Origin: GWC2-45-44 sp041661665
GTDB taxonomy: Bacteria; Planctomycetota; Phycisphaerae; Sedimentisphaerales; UBA12454
Length of the DNA: 64,000 nt
Direction: 5' to 3'
NCBI GenBank assembly: GCA_041661665.1
Contig: JBAZTW010000004.1
Location: 1-64,000, forward strand
This document shows, in pieces, positions 35,147 to 43,283 of this stretch. The notes beneath the pieces are model-generated. The model did not search any database, was not told the DNA's origin, and saw nothing but the letters and a program-made list of their open reading frames with translations. Made by a program: the position numbers and the translations under genes. The first letter of the stretch is position 1. Each line of letters opens with the position of its first letter.

Positions 35147-35287
35147 CACCCTGCGCTTTCGCTTGGGCTCTGAATGACACCTGCGGTATTCTAAAGCAGA
35201 AAACTTAAAAAACCACTTTTTTTTTATTTTATAACAAGTAGAATAGCCGCCGGCATCTAATCAGAGCCCAAGCGACAGCGCAGGGTG
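35147..35287. repeat. MITE-like element with 26-bp inverted ends
   Basis: CACCCTGCGCTTTCGCTTGG + GCTCTG (35147-35172) is matched in inverted orientation by 35262-35287 with a single mismatch. A second inner inverted pair, GCGGTATTCTA (35183-35193) and TAGAATAGCCGC (35239-35250), nests inside. The 141-bp unit carries no gene. It lies between the membrane protein gene and pabC. Confidence 0.7.
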
Positions 35288-35308
35288 TGGTTTATTGGAG
35301 CAGTATTT

Positions 35309-36163
35309 ATGAACAAGGTGTTTTTTAATAATAGTATCGTTGATTCCGCCCAGGCTATGATAAACCATAGCGACACGGGTTTTTTGTATGGCGCAGGGCT
35401 GTTCGAGACTATGCGGACGGCAAACGGCGTGGTTTTCGCCCTGGAAGACCATCTCGACAGACTTTTTAACAGCGCAGCCAAACTTGGTATAAAACTGACA
35501 GGCGATAAAAAGTTTTGCACCGACGCGATATATCAAACTCTCAAAGCCAACGACCTGAAAGAGGCTCGGCTTCGTCTGACCGCAACCAGCGGCACGGTCA
35601 ACGCTGACGATGAAGCAGTGCCGACGCTGCTTATTACCGCGGTAAATTTTGAACCTTATCCGAAAGATTATTATCAAAAGGGTGTGCTGGCGGTTTTAAG
35701 TCCGTACAGGCAAAATTACACTGACGGGCTGGCGGGACATAAAACGACAAATTATTTTTCAAGATTGCTCGCCCTTTCGCAGGCTCGGCAAAAACACGCC
35801 GCAGAGGCGCTGTGGTTCACCTTTGAAGGCTTGCTGGCCGAGGGAAGCGTCAGCAATGTTTTTGTTGTGAAGGATTCTATCGTTTATACCCCCCCGCTTG
35901 AGATTGGCGTTCTGCCAGGCATAGCCAGAAAACACGTTTGTGCTCTTGCAATGAAAAATTCGCTCAAACTCGAAGAGAAAGATTTGACGATTAAAGAGCT
36001 TTTGGCCGCTGATGAGGTCTTTATTACGAATGTTATTATGCAGGTGATGCCCGTGATAAAAATCGAGGCGCACGATGTAAAAGACGCAAAACCGGGAGCG
36101 ATTACAAAGAAAATAATGACTCTTTACGCAGAGCATTTTAACAAAGAAACTGGAATGGCATAA
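35309..36163 (+). CDS. pabC: Class IV aminotransferase-fold enzyme, probably aminodeoxychorismate lyase
   Basis: 284 residues from ATG 35309 with GGAG eight bases upstream; GTG 35285 lies within the MITE-like element and is rejected. Fold-type IV PLP signatures: SDTGFLYGAGLFETMR, HKTTNYFSRLLA (Schiff-base Lys), and ALWFTFEGLLAEGSVSNVFVVK followed by TPPLEIGVLPGIARK. The family covers PabC, IlvE and D-amino acid transaminase. PabC is favoured by length and by pabB 4 kb away; IlvE usually has a longer C-terminus. Confidence 0.75.
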   Translation: MNKVFFNNSIVDSAQAMINHSDTGFLYGAGLFETMRTANGVVFALEDHLDRLFNSAAKLGIKLTGDKKFCTDAIYQTLKANDLKEARLRLTATSGTVNADDEAVPTLLITAVNFEPYPKDYYQKGVLAVLSPYRQNYTDGLAGHKTTNYFSRLLALSQARQKHAAEALWFTFEGLLAEGSVSNVFVVKDSIVYTPPLEIGVLPGIARKHVCALAMKNSLKLEEKDLTIKELLAADEVFITNVIMQVMPVIKIEAHDVKDAKPGAITKKIMTLYAEHFNKETGMA

Positions 36164-36165
36164 GA

Positions 36166-36272
36166 AATCAAAAATCAAAATGCAAATATCAAAATGACAA
36201 AGCAAAAATTAAAAATAGTTATGCCGAAGGCATTCCATAATTTTTATTTTTAATTTTTAATTTTTGATATTA
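36166..36272. repeat. AT-rich hairpin element with GCCGAAGGC core, copy 2
   Basis: AAATCAAAAATCAAAATGC, ATATCAAAATGACAAA and AAAAATTAAAAAT words, then ATGCCGAAGGCATTCC, then TTTTTATTTTTAATTTTTAA words complementary to the left side. Full-length counterpart of 3026-3125. Confidence 0.65.
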
Positions 36273-36294
36273 TTATGTATTTGAGGGAGTTAAA

Positions 36295-37407
36295 TTGAAA
36301 ATTATGGTTAAGATTAAAGATGTAATAAAACATATCGAATGTATCGCTCCGCCGAAATTGGCGCAAAGCTGGGATAACACCGGCCTGCTAATCGGCGACG
36401 GCAATTCGAAAATCAAAAAAATCCTGCTTACAATCGATATTACCGCCGAGGTCGTCAAAGAAGCAAAGAAGTTCGGCTGCAATTTCATCATTAGCTATCA
36501 CCCGGTAATCTGGGATGGGCTGAAAAAAGTTCTCGCAGACTCTGTTGTTTATGACATTATCCAATCGGGCATAAGCGTTTATTCCATTCATACCGCCCTC
36601 GATGCCGTCAAAGGCGGCGTGAACGATGGTCTTGCTGAAATGGTCGGCATTAAAAATCCAGCTCCCATCGGCGACTGGGTAGAAACAGGTCAGAAAAATT
36701 ACAAGCTGATGTTTTTTGTGCCGGTCGAGTCGCTCCAGAAAGTCGCCGACGCGGTTTTCAAAGCCGGGGCAGGCTCAATAGGAAATTACAGCCATTGCAG
36801 CTTCAATACCGCAGGGCTTGGAACATTCGTCCCGCTTGAAGGCTCAAATCCGACCATCGGCAAAAAGGGCGAACTTGAAAACGTCCACGAAATAAAATTC
36901 GAGTCGATTGTGCCTGCCGAGAAGGTTGCCGATTGCGTAAAAGCGATGAAGGCCGCGCATCCTTACGAAATGCCTGCGTTCGATGTTGTCAAACTTTATG
37001 ATGTTGAGGACAAAATCGGGCTTGGCAGAATCGGAAAATTGGCAAAACCGACCCAGCTAAACGCGATTCTCAAAAAAATTAAATCGGCCACCGGTGCAAA
37101 CATTGCCGGAATCGTCGGCCCAAATAAACGATTGGTAAAAAAGGCTGCCGTCTGTGCCGGCTCGTGCAGCAAACTCATTATGAACGTAATTGCCGAAGGC
37201 TGCGACCTTTACCTAACCGGCGAAATCAAACACCATCAGGCAATGGCCGCCGCCGAAGCCGGTATGACCGTCATTTGCCTCAGCCATACGGTCTCCGAGC
37301 GATTTATCCTTAAAAAAATCGCAAAAGAGCTTCAAAAACAGATAAAAGATGTTAAAATCCTGACAAGTAAAAAGGATAAAGACCCGTTTGAATGGACAAA
37401 AATATGA
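36295..37407 (+). CDS. Nif3-like dinuclear metal centre protein (DUF34/YqfO type)
   Basis: 370 residues. PPKLAQSWDNTGLLIGD, CNFIISYHPVIWDGLKKV, YSIHTALDAVKGGVNDGLAE, EIKHHQAMAAAEAGMTVICLSH provide the His/Asp/Glu ligands of the dinuclear site in the NIF3 toroid. The YqfO-type insert of about 110 residues (145-255) is present, giving the long form. Often annotated GTP cyclohydrolase type 2, but physiological role is not settled. TTG 36295 is chosen since AGGGAG lies five bases before it; ATG 36304 is the alternative. Confidence 0.88.
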   Translation: MKIMVKIKDVIKHIECIAPPKLAQSWDNTGLLIGDGNSKIKKILLTIDITAEVVKEAKKFGCNFIISYHPVIWDGLKKVLADSVVYDIIQSGISVYSIHTALDAVKGGVNDGLAEMVGIKNPAPIGDWVETGQKNYKLMFFVPVESLQKVADAVFKAGAGSIGNYSHCSFNTAGLGTFVPLEGSNPTIGKKGELENVHEIKFESIVPAEKVADCVKAMKAAHPYEMPAFDVVKLYDVEDKIGLGRIGKLAKPTQLNAILKKIKSATGANIAGIVGPNKRLVKKAAVCAGSCSKLIMNVIAEGCDLYLTGEIKHHQAMAAAEAGMTVICLSHTVSERFILKKIAKELQKQIKDVKILTSKKDKDPFEWTKI

Positions 37408-38069
37408 GCGATGAGCTTGACCAGGATATTGAGAACACCGAAAATACCGAGAACACCGATATTACTGAATCGGCGGCTCTTCAGGAACAGATTCAGCAAA
37501 ATCAGGATTTACAAATGCCAAATGTTTCGATTGAGTCGGTAATCGAAGCGATACTCTTTGCCTCCGATGAGCCGCTGTCCATCGACAGATTAGTTTCAAT
37601 TTCCGAGTTCACAGGCGGCGCAAAGCAGGTGCGTCAGTGCATCGAAACGCTCAATCAGCAATATACCGATGCCGCCAGGTCGTTCAGGATTGAAGAAATC
37701 GCCGGCGGCTTTCAAATGATGACAATGCCGGAATATAATATCTGGCTCAAAAAATTACTGCGCGACCGCGGCGACAATAAACTCACTTCCGTTGCCTTGG
37801 AAACGCTCGCTATCATTGCATATAAACAGCCGATTATCAGGGCTGACATCGAGGCAATTCGCGGCGTTGCCTGCGGCGAAATGATTCGTTCGCTGATGTA
37901 TAAAGGTCTGGTCAAAATCGTCGGCAAAGCCGAGATTCTCGGCAGGCCGCTGCTCTACGGCACAACCAAAAAATTCCTCGAAATCTTCGGCCTCAGCACA
38001 CTAAAAGACCTCCCAAAAGTTGAAGAGCTCAAAGAGCCAGGCAAGGAAATGGTAAAGAGTGAAGAGTGA
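37404..38069 (+). CDS. scpB: SMC-Scp complex subunit ScpB
   Basis: 221 residues. Two winged-helix domains: VIEAILFASDEPLSIDRLV at the first, and TSVALETLAIIAYKQPIIRADIEAIRGV at the second, followed by GRPLLYGTTKKFLEIFGL. ScpB dimers bind the kleisin ScpA in the chromosome-condensing SMC complex. An acidic N-terminal stretch of repeated ENT triplets (IENTENTENTDITES) is unusual. ATG 37404 overlaps the preceding stop (ATGA) and has GGA upstream; 37392 is an in-frame alternative. No scpA in the window. Confidence 0.92.
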   Translation: MSDELDQDIENTENTENTDITESAALQEQIQQNQDLQMPNVSIESVIEAILFASDEPLSIDRLVSISEFTGGAKQVRQCIETLNQQYTDAARSFRIEEIAGGFQMMTMPEYNIWLKKLLRDRGDNKLTSVALETLAIIAYKQPIIRADIEAIRGVACGEMIRSLMYKGLVKIVGKAEILGRPLLYGTTKKFLEIFGLSTLKDLPKVEELKEPGKEMVKSEE

Positions 38070-38082
38070 ACCTGTTATAGTA

Positions 38083-38189
38083 ATTAAGGGTATCTCTAAA
38101 AATGCGTAAATCAGAGCCGCGAGCGTAAGCGACCGGTCAAAAACAACGTTTATTATGTTTGATTGTCAATTTTTAGAGGTTGCCTTAAT
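38083..38189. repeat. Short element with 21-bp imperfect terminal inverted repeats
   Basis: Left end ATTAAGGGTATCTCTAAAAA(T) and right end ATTTTTAGAGGTTGCCTTAA(T) pair with three mismatches. The inside holds CAGAGCCGCGAGCGTAAGCG, resembling the arms of the element at 35147-35287. A second copy of the right end is at 58290-58310. The right end contains the TAA stop of the serine protease gene. Confidence 0.65.
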
Positions 38190-39159
38190 CCATAAGCCAA
38201 TTCTGAGCAAAAATAGCGGAATCAGCAAAATTAACTTTCCCATTGGCCTGAAAATCCGCGCCCTCACAGGAGAGGAGAGTTCCGTTGACACAATCCGTGC
38301 GCAGCCATTGGCTGGTAAAAATGGCAAAATCGAACTCATCAACCTTACTGTCCCTGTTGAGGTCTCCTACCGGATAGTCCGCAGGGGAATTAATTATTCC
38401 GTTTATCCACGGGGCATAAGAACTTATTCTGGCGCCCCAAAACGTGTCGCCAAACCATGTTTCGTACAGCCTTTGAACAGAAACCGTCAACGCGGCGAGC
38501 TTCCAGATTCCACCTTGATTAATAAACCATCCGCCGCCGGAATCATACATGGCTGGGGCTGCCTCATAGGGTCTTCCATTCAGGTCGAAATCGGCATATA
38601 CGGTTTCGACAGTAGGATAAAGTTGATAGCCCTCTATTATATTCTGTCCCCATCTCAAAGTATCATTTGAGCCTGTCCATGAATATCCGTTAGAAAGAGT
38701 AGTTCCTCTATGTTGACCATAGCCGCCTATCACAATATCCTTATATATCTCGTCGGTATCTGTATATGGAGGTGCGTATGCAAGATTAGGATCTGAGCCA
38801 TCGAGGTTTTTGAGCCTTATCAGACGGATGTCGTAGCTGCCGTTTGCACTGCCGATGGTGCCGCCTATCCACCGAGGATTGTAGATGCAGTTGTAGGTAA
38901 CGCCGTTGATATTTACTGTTGCAGGATTAGAATTTTGGTGGCGGGTGGTGATAATCCACTTGGGGGAGACAACCACAAATGAGGCGTTACTGCTCCATCT
39001 TCCCACAACGGCGTTCACCGGCCTATCCGTCCAGGTCAGCAAATTCGGCTCTCCTGTGGGGTGAAGAATAATGCTTAGACCAGTAGTAGGTGTCAGCAGC
39101 ACAAATACACACAAACATACGCCTTGCCAGGCGTTATAGCTGCGCCAAAGCTTCTTCAA
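38185..39159 (-). CDS. Secreted trypsin-like serine protease with dockerin-like tail
   Basis: 324 residues, TTG start after AAGGA. Signal peptide (GVCLCVFVLLTPTTGLS). S1-type triad in order: H74 in WIITTRHQ, D110 in SYDIRLIRL, S207 in MYDSGGGWF. Residues 265-324 contain two EF-like dockerin repeats, DLNRDSKVDEFDFAIFTSQW and ADFQANGKVNFADSAIFAQN, typical of Phycisphaerae secreted proteins. It probably acts outside the cell, attached through the dockerin-like domain or sorted by it. The stop codon falls in the repeat at 38083-38189. Confidence 0.78.
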   Translation of the reverse strand: MKKLWRSYNAWQGVCLCVFVLLTPTTGLSIILHPTGEPNLLTWTDRPVNAVVGRWSSNASFVVVSPKWIITTRHQNSNPATVNINGVTYNCIYNPRWIGGTIGSANGSYDIRLIRLKNLDGSDPNLAYAPPYTDTDEIYKDIVIGGYGQHRGTTLSNGYSWTGSNDTLRWGQNIIEGYQLYPTVETVYADFDLNGRPYEAAPAMYDSGGGWFINQGGIWKLAALTVSVQRLYETWFGDTFWGARISSYAPWINGIINSPADYPVGDLNRDSKVDEFDFAIFTSQWLRTDCVNGTLLSCEGADFQANGKVNFADSAIFAQNWLMD

Positions 39160-39344
39160 ATCCTACCATCCTTTTTGGGGCATATAAAACAAGTACTTTA
39201 TTAACCGGGATTGCCCGTATGATGCCTGCTGCTGTTCATCTATGACGCCAAAACCCCCATTTTTAGCGATGGTATCAGACCTATTATAAAAAGTCAAGCT
39301 TTTTAATTTTATCTCGAAGTTTTCAATGTGCCTCGAAAGACAAA

Positions 39345-40943
39345 TCAGGCGCAGCATTCATTTTGCTGTTTTTGTGACAACGGCCACTTATCGTGATTTT
39401 CAGCGTAAGCATTTTTAAACGCTTCTACCACTTCCGGGTCGAATTGAGTGCCTGCAAGGCTTACAATTTCGCTTATTGTGTCGTCTGCGGATTTGGGATT
39501 GACGTTCCAGTGTTTGGAAGTCATCGCGTCAAAGGTATTTGCGACAGCGAGGATTCTTGAGCCAAACGGGATATTCCTGCCGACTAAGCCGTTGGGATAA
39601 CCTGTGCCGTCGAAATTTTCGTGATGATGGCGGATAATAATCGCTTCCTGATTGAATATGCCTATTGGAGTGATAATTTCAGCGCTGGAAATCGGATGCC
39701 TTTCAACGATTCTTCGCTCGTCATCGGTAAGAGCCGTATTCTTTCGCAGGATATGATTTGGAATAATAATTTTGCCGAGGTCGTGAAGAGCCGCCGCTGT
39801 TGCAAGCTGTTCTGCCAGAACTCCGGAAACATTCATTTGCTTTGCAATCGCCGATACATATATTTTTACATTCTCAACGTGCCGGGCAAGATAATCGTCC
39901 TTTGCCGCGATAGCTTTCGCAAAGGCCGTTATCATACCGATAGTCTGAGATTTTACCTGCTGTGCGAGCGTTGATATTTTTGTTTGAAGTTCGCGGAAAT
40001 CTTCGCCCTGATGTTCCTGAATATGTTCGTCGGGATTGACCTGGTCGTAGGAAACAACGCAGTTTCTGCCGCGATGTTTGGCGGCATACAGTGCATCATC
40101 CGCTTTTCTGATAAGCTCGTAAGGGTCGGTAGTGTCGGCGCCGTCAAAAACGGCAACGCCCACGCTGCACGTAACAGATATGGGTTTGTTGGCGGCTTCC
40201 CAGCTATATTTGTCAACCATCGAACGCAGCTTGTCAGCCCTCTGTGCGGCAATTTCGACAGGCATTCCGGGCATAACAACGATGAATTCCTCGCCGCCAT
40301 AGCGACCTGCAATATCGAGAGGATAGATATTTTCGTTGAGAATTTTGCCGACCTGCTGAAGAATTCTATCGCCTGTCAAATGGCCGTATGTATCATTTAC
40401 ATTTTTGAAGTGGTCAACATCAAACATCATAACCGCGATTGAACCGCCGCGGATTTTCGCCTGAAGAATTTCACGTTCGAGAATTTCAAAAAAGTGTCGT
40501 CTGTTTGAAAGCCCCGTTAGTTCATCGGTATTGGCAAGCAAAAGCAGCCTTTCCTGAAGTTCAATCATTTGCAGAACTATGCCTATTCTCGCCTGAAGTT
40601 CGCCCTTGTTAAAAGGCTTGGTTATGTAATCTATCGCGCCGAGTTTAAGCCCTGCGATTTTGTCCTCGCTCTGGTCTTTTGCGGAAACAAAAATTATTGG
40701 AATCGAAGAGGTGCGAACATCCGCCTTTAATCTCCTGCACGCCTCAAAACCATCGAGGTCGGGCATCATTATATCAAGAAGAATAATGTCAGGCCGCTGT
40801 TCCGCCGCGAGCGCCAGCCCCTGTTCAGCGCTTTCCGCCAGCAGCACAACAAGCCCCATATTGCCCAGATGCGCCTTGAGAAGAATAAGATTCGCCTGGC
40901 TGTCGTCAACTACAAGAACTTTCCGCTGCTTTTTTATTTTCAT
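39345..40943 (-). CDS. REC-GGDEF-HD-GYP cyclic-di-GMP response regulator
   Basis: 532 residues. Receiver domain 8-125 with phospho-acceptor D57 (ILLDIMMPDLDG) and K109. GGDEF domain about 132-300 with the active GRYGGEEF signature at 214-220; the inhibitory RxxD site is YPLD (207-210), so product inhibition may be lost. HD-GYP phosphodiesterase about 330-520 with ALHDLGKIIIP and HHENFDGTGYPNGL. One protein thus combines synthesis and breakdown of c-di-GMP under phosphorylation control. No histidine kinase is adjacent. Confidence 0.92.
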   Translation of the reverse strand: MKIKKQRKVLVVDDSQANLILLKAHLGNMGLVVLLAESAEQGLALAAEQRPDIILLDIMMPDLDGFEACRRLKADVRTSSIPIIFVSAKDQSEDKIAGLKLGAIDYITKPFNKGELQARIGIVLQMIELQERLLLLANTDELTGLSNRRHFFEILEREILQAKIRGGSIAVMMFDVDHFKNVNDTYGHLTGDRILQQVGKILNENIYPLDIAGRYGGEEFIVVMPGMPVEIAAQRADKLRSMVDKYSWEAANKPISVTCSVGVAVFDGADTTDPYELIRKADDALYAAKHRGRNCVVSYDQVNPDEHIQEHQGEDFRELQTKISTLAQQVKSQTIGMITAFAKAIAAKDDYLARHVENVKIYVSAIAKQMNVSGVLAEQLATAAALHDLGKIIIPNHILRKNTALTDDERRIVERHPISSAEIITPIGIFNQEAIIIRHHHENFDGTGYPNGLVGRNIPFGSRILAVANTFDAMTSKHWNVNPKSADDTISEIVSLAGTQFDPEVVEAFKNAYAENHDKWPLSQKQQNECCA

Positions 40944-41117
40944 ATCTGCACACGCGCTCTAAAGGTTAGTAGTTTATATACGGTATTTATCGACTTATTT
41001 TGAGGCCATATTAAGCTATTTATCACACCATTTTTTAACTTTAACCCGCATTTTCAGTACAAAAAACGCCTTTTTTAAACAAATAACGAAAAAAACCTGA
41101 TATAAAGACACTTTTGT

Positions 41118-41146
41118 TTGACAAAATAATCCTTTATACCTATATT
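41118..41146 (+). promoter_or_regulatory. Strong sigma-70-type promoter for the beta-propeller gene
   Basis: TTGACA (41118-41123), exactly 17 bases, TATATT (41141-41146). It leaves a 5' leader of about 145 bases. The leader can close with an 8-bp stem TTAGCGGC (41146-41153) to GCCGCTAA (41245-41252). The remainder of the 353-bp gap 40944-41296 (left part) shows only AT-rich sequence and no gene. Confidence 0.6.
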
Positions 41147-41296
41147 TAGCGGCAGATTAGAGATTCGGATTGCAGGTGTCAGGCGGAGGCGCAGTCTCAA
41201 AGGTCGTTGTGGACTCCAATTCCAATTGCATCACTTTTACTTTAGCCGCTAATACAAAAAAATTGAGAAACTCATTTAATTTTATAGGAGAAAGAA

Positions 41297-42703
41297 ATGA
41301 CAGCACCTAAAGTTAGCGTAACATTTATTGTATTCACCCTTATTGCCTGTTCATCAATTTCAAAGGCCGCAGACCCAAATAGCTTTCCTATCTGCAGATG
41401 GACGGGAGAGCAAAGTTATCCGGCAGTCAGCGGCAGCTACGTTGTCTGGCAGGACTATCGTTCAGGCTACTATAACATTTTTCATAATGACCCTGATAAT
41501 ACGGGCAATGTAGATGGTATTGGAATTGATATTAGAACAAAACATCAAAAATTTCCTGCTATCAGCGGCACAAGAGTTGTCTGGGAAGATTTTCGGACAG
41601 GTACCAACTCTCCAAATATTTATTACTGTGACTTGTCATCTGGTTCACCTACAGCGTTAAACTTTATTATCGGTGAACAAACATATCCAGCCATAAGCGG
41701 TACAAATATTGTTTGGCAGGATGTCTACAGCGATGCCGGTGATATTTACTGCAATGGAAATCCAGCGGGAATTTGTGTACGCAGCGGCGAACAATCGTAC
41801 CCTGCCATCAGCGGTAATATGGTGGTTTGGCAGGAGATTATCAGCGGCACTGACAAAGATGTTTATCGTTATCTTTTGCCATCTGGACCCAGAACATCGG
41901 TATGTTCTCTTGTCGGCAGTATACAGGAAAAACCGGCCATAAGCGGCAATTATGTTGTCTGGCAGGATAATCGCAATGGCGATTCTGATATTTATGGCAG
42001 GGATATTTACGGGCAGGAATTTGAGATTTGCAAATATGCCGGCAGAGAACAAATCAATCCCGCTATCAGCGACGATATAGTGGTGTGGGAAGACTACCGC
42101 AATGGTTTAAACAATGCCGATATTTATGGCTACAGAATTTCAACGAAGGAAGTATTCGCAATCTGCAGAAGTTCCGGCCACCAAAAGAATCCCGCAATCG
42201 ACTGCAACTTCGTTGTTTGGGAGGATTATCGAAATGGCAACGCTGATATTTACGGAGCGTATATCCCTGAGCCTGCTCCACTTCCGGTTATTACCGTGCT
42301 TGACCCCAATGGCGGCGAATCACTGCCGGCAGGTTCAAAGCACTGGATAAGATGGAAAAACAGCGGTTCTATCAGCCGTGTGAAAATCGAAGACTCAAAT
42401 GATAATGGTCTGACTTTTTCTGTAATTGATGCGAATGTTGCAAATAATGATAACGGCGAAAGTGTATATCTTTGGACAATACCGGCAGACGTGAATTCGG
42501 AGCAATGTCGAATAAGAATAAGCGATAAGAGCGCTCCCGACATCAACGATACCAGCAATAACGTTTTTACGATTTTCCAGTGCGACCAATCGCTTACAGC
42601 CGACCTTAGCGGCGACTGCAAAGTTGATTTCACAGACTTCGCTTTATTCAGCGGACAATGGCTAACCTGCGGCAATCCCCACGACCAAAATTGGTGCCCG
42701 TAA
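41297..42703 (+). CDS. Secreted TolB-type beta-propeller protein with dockerin-like tail
   Basis: 468 residues. Signal peptide (MTAPKVSVTFIVFTLIACSSISKAA). About seven repeats with the pattern YPAISGxxVVWQDxRxGxxDIY from residue 40 to 325, forming a propeller as in TolB-like or YXWGXW periplasmic proteins. Residues about 335-440 are an Ig/FN3-like domain (LDPNGGESLPAGSKHWIRW). The end, DLSGDCKVDFTDFALFSGQW followed by LTC, is one dockerin-like module with a Cys-rich close. Likely cell surface, ligand unknown. TAGGAGAAAG precedes the ATG. Confidence 0.82.
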   Translation: MTAPKVSVTFIVFTLIACSSISKAADPNSFPICRWTGEQSYPAVSGSYVVWQDYRSGYYNIFHNDPDNTGNVDGIGIDIRTKHQKFPAISGTRVVWEDFRTGTNSPNIYYCDLSSGSPTALNFIIGEQTYPAISGTNIVWQDVYSDAGDIYCNGNPAGICVRSGEQSYPAISGNMVVWQEIISGTDKDVYRYLLPSGPRTSVCSLVGSIQEKPAISGNYVVWQDNRNGDSDIYGRDIYGQEFEICKYAGREQINPAISDDIVVWEDYRNGLNNADIYGYRISTKEVFAICRSSGHQKNPAIDCNFVVWEDYRNGNADIYGAYIPEPAPLPVITVLDPNGGESLPAGSKHWIRWKNSGSISRVKIEDSNDNGLTFSVIDANVANNDNGESVYLWTIPADVNSEQCRIRISDKSAPDINDTSNNVFTIFQCDQSLTADLSGDCKVDFTDFALFSGQWLTCGNPHDQNWCP

Positions 42704-42812
42704 GAATTTGAAAGACAATGAAATAAATAAAAGCTCTGGTCTTTTTAGTGGAAAACGTATAAATCAGCAAGGCAGTTTAGGCCAATGGCCGGTTCCAAAT
42801 TCTATCTTCTGA

Positions 42813-43082
42813 TTATTTTTCCTCTGGAGATGTAGCTTTCGATTTCATATAGGCCTTTTCCATATAAAACCACATAAAATATCCCCAGAAGATTCCACCA
42901 ATAGGAAGTGTAATTAGATTGATTGGCAGCATTTTCAGAAAAGATTTATCGCCTATAATAGAGGAAAAAAAGGCGGCAAATATCGCGCTACCAATACCCC
43001 AAATCAGCACACCATGTTTAATTATATAATTCCATTTGCCTTTTTGGCGTATCTTTTCCCACTTAGCGAATTTGTCAGACAT
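42813..43082 (-). CDS. Hypothetical small membrane protein
   Basis: 89 residues, two transmembrane helices (GVLIWGIGSAIFAAFFSSII and LPINLITLPIGGIFWGYFMW) with a basic N-terminus and charged C-terminus. No family recognised. AAGGAG before the ATG supports expression. Upstream on the other side is the short GGCC half repeat (about 42773-42800). Confidence 0.65.
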   Translation of the reverse strand: MSDKFAKWEKIRQKGKWNYIIKHGVLIWGIGSAIFAAFFSSIIGDKSFLKMLPINLITLPIGGIFWGYFMWFYMEKAYMKSKATSPEEK

Positions 43083-43200
43083 TTGGTTGCTCCTTATATT
43101 TACTAACTATATATTACCCGAAAACAATCAAAACAGCAAGTGGATAAATGGGCTGATTCCGCAATTTTTATTTTTTATCTTTTATTTTTGATATTCATCA

Positions 43201-43231
43201 TTCCCTATATCCGCGTCCGGCAGGCGTTTTT
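43201..43231. repeat. 31-bp direct repeat, left copy
   Basis: 28 of 31 bases match 45241-45271 in the same orientation. Read on the minus strand it would encode KRLPDADIGN, the same residues as the end of the small phage-type gene at 45225, with synonymous differences. Confidence 0.75.
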
Positions 43232-43283
43232 AAAATAAAAACTATTTTGCATCCCTGTATTCTTGTGGTAAAATCCAATTGAG

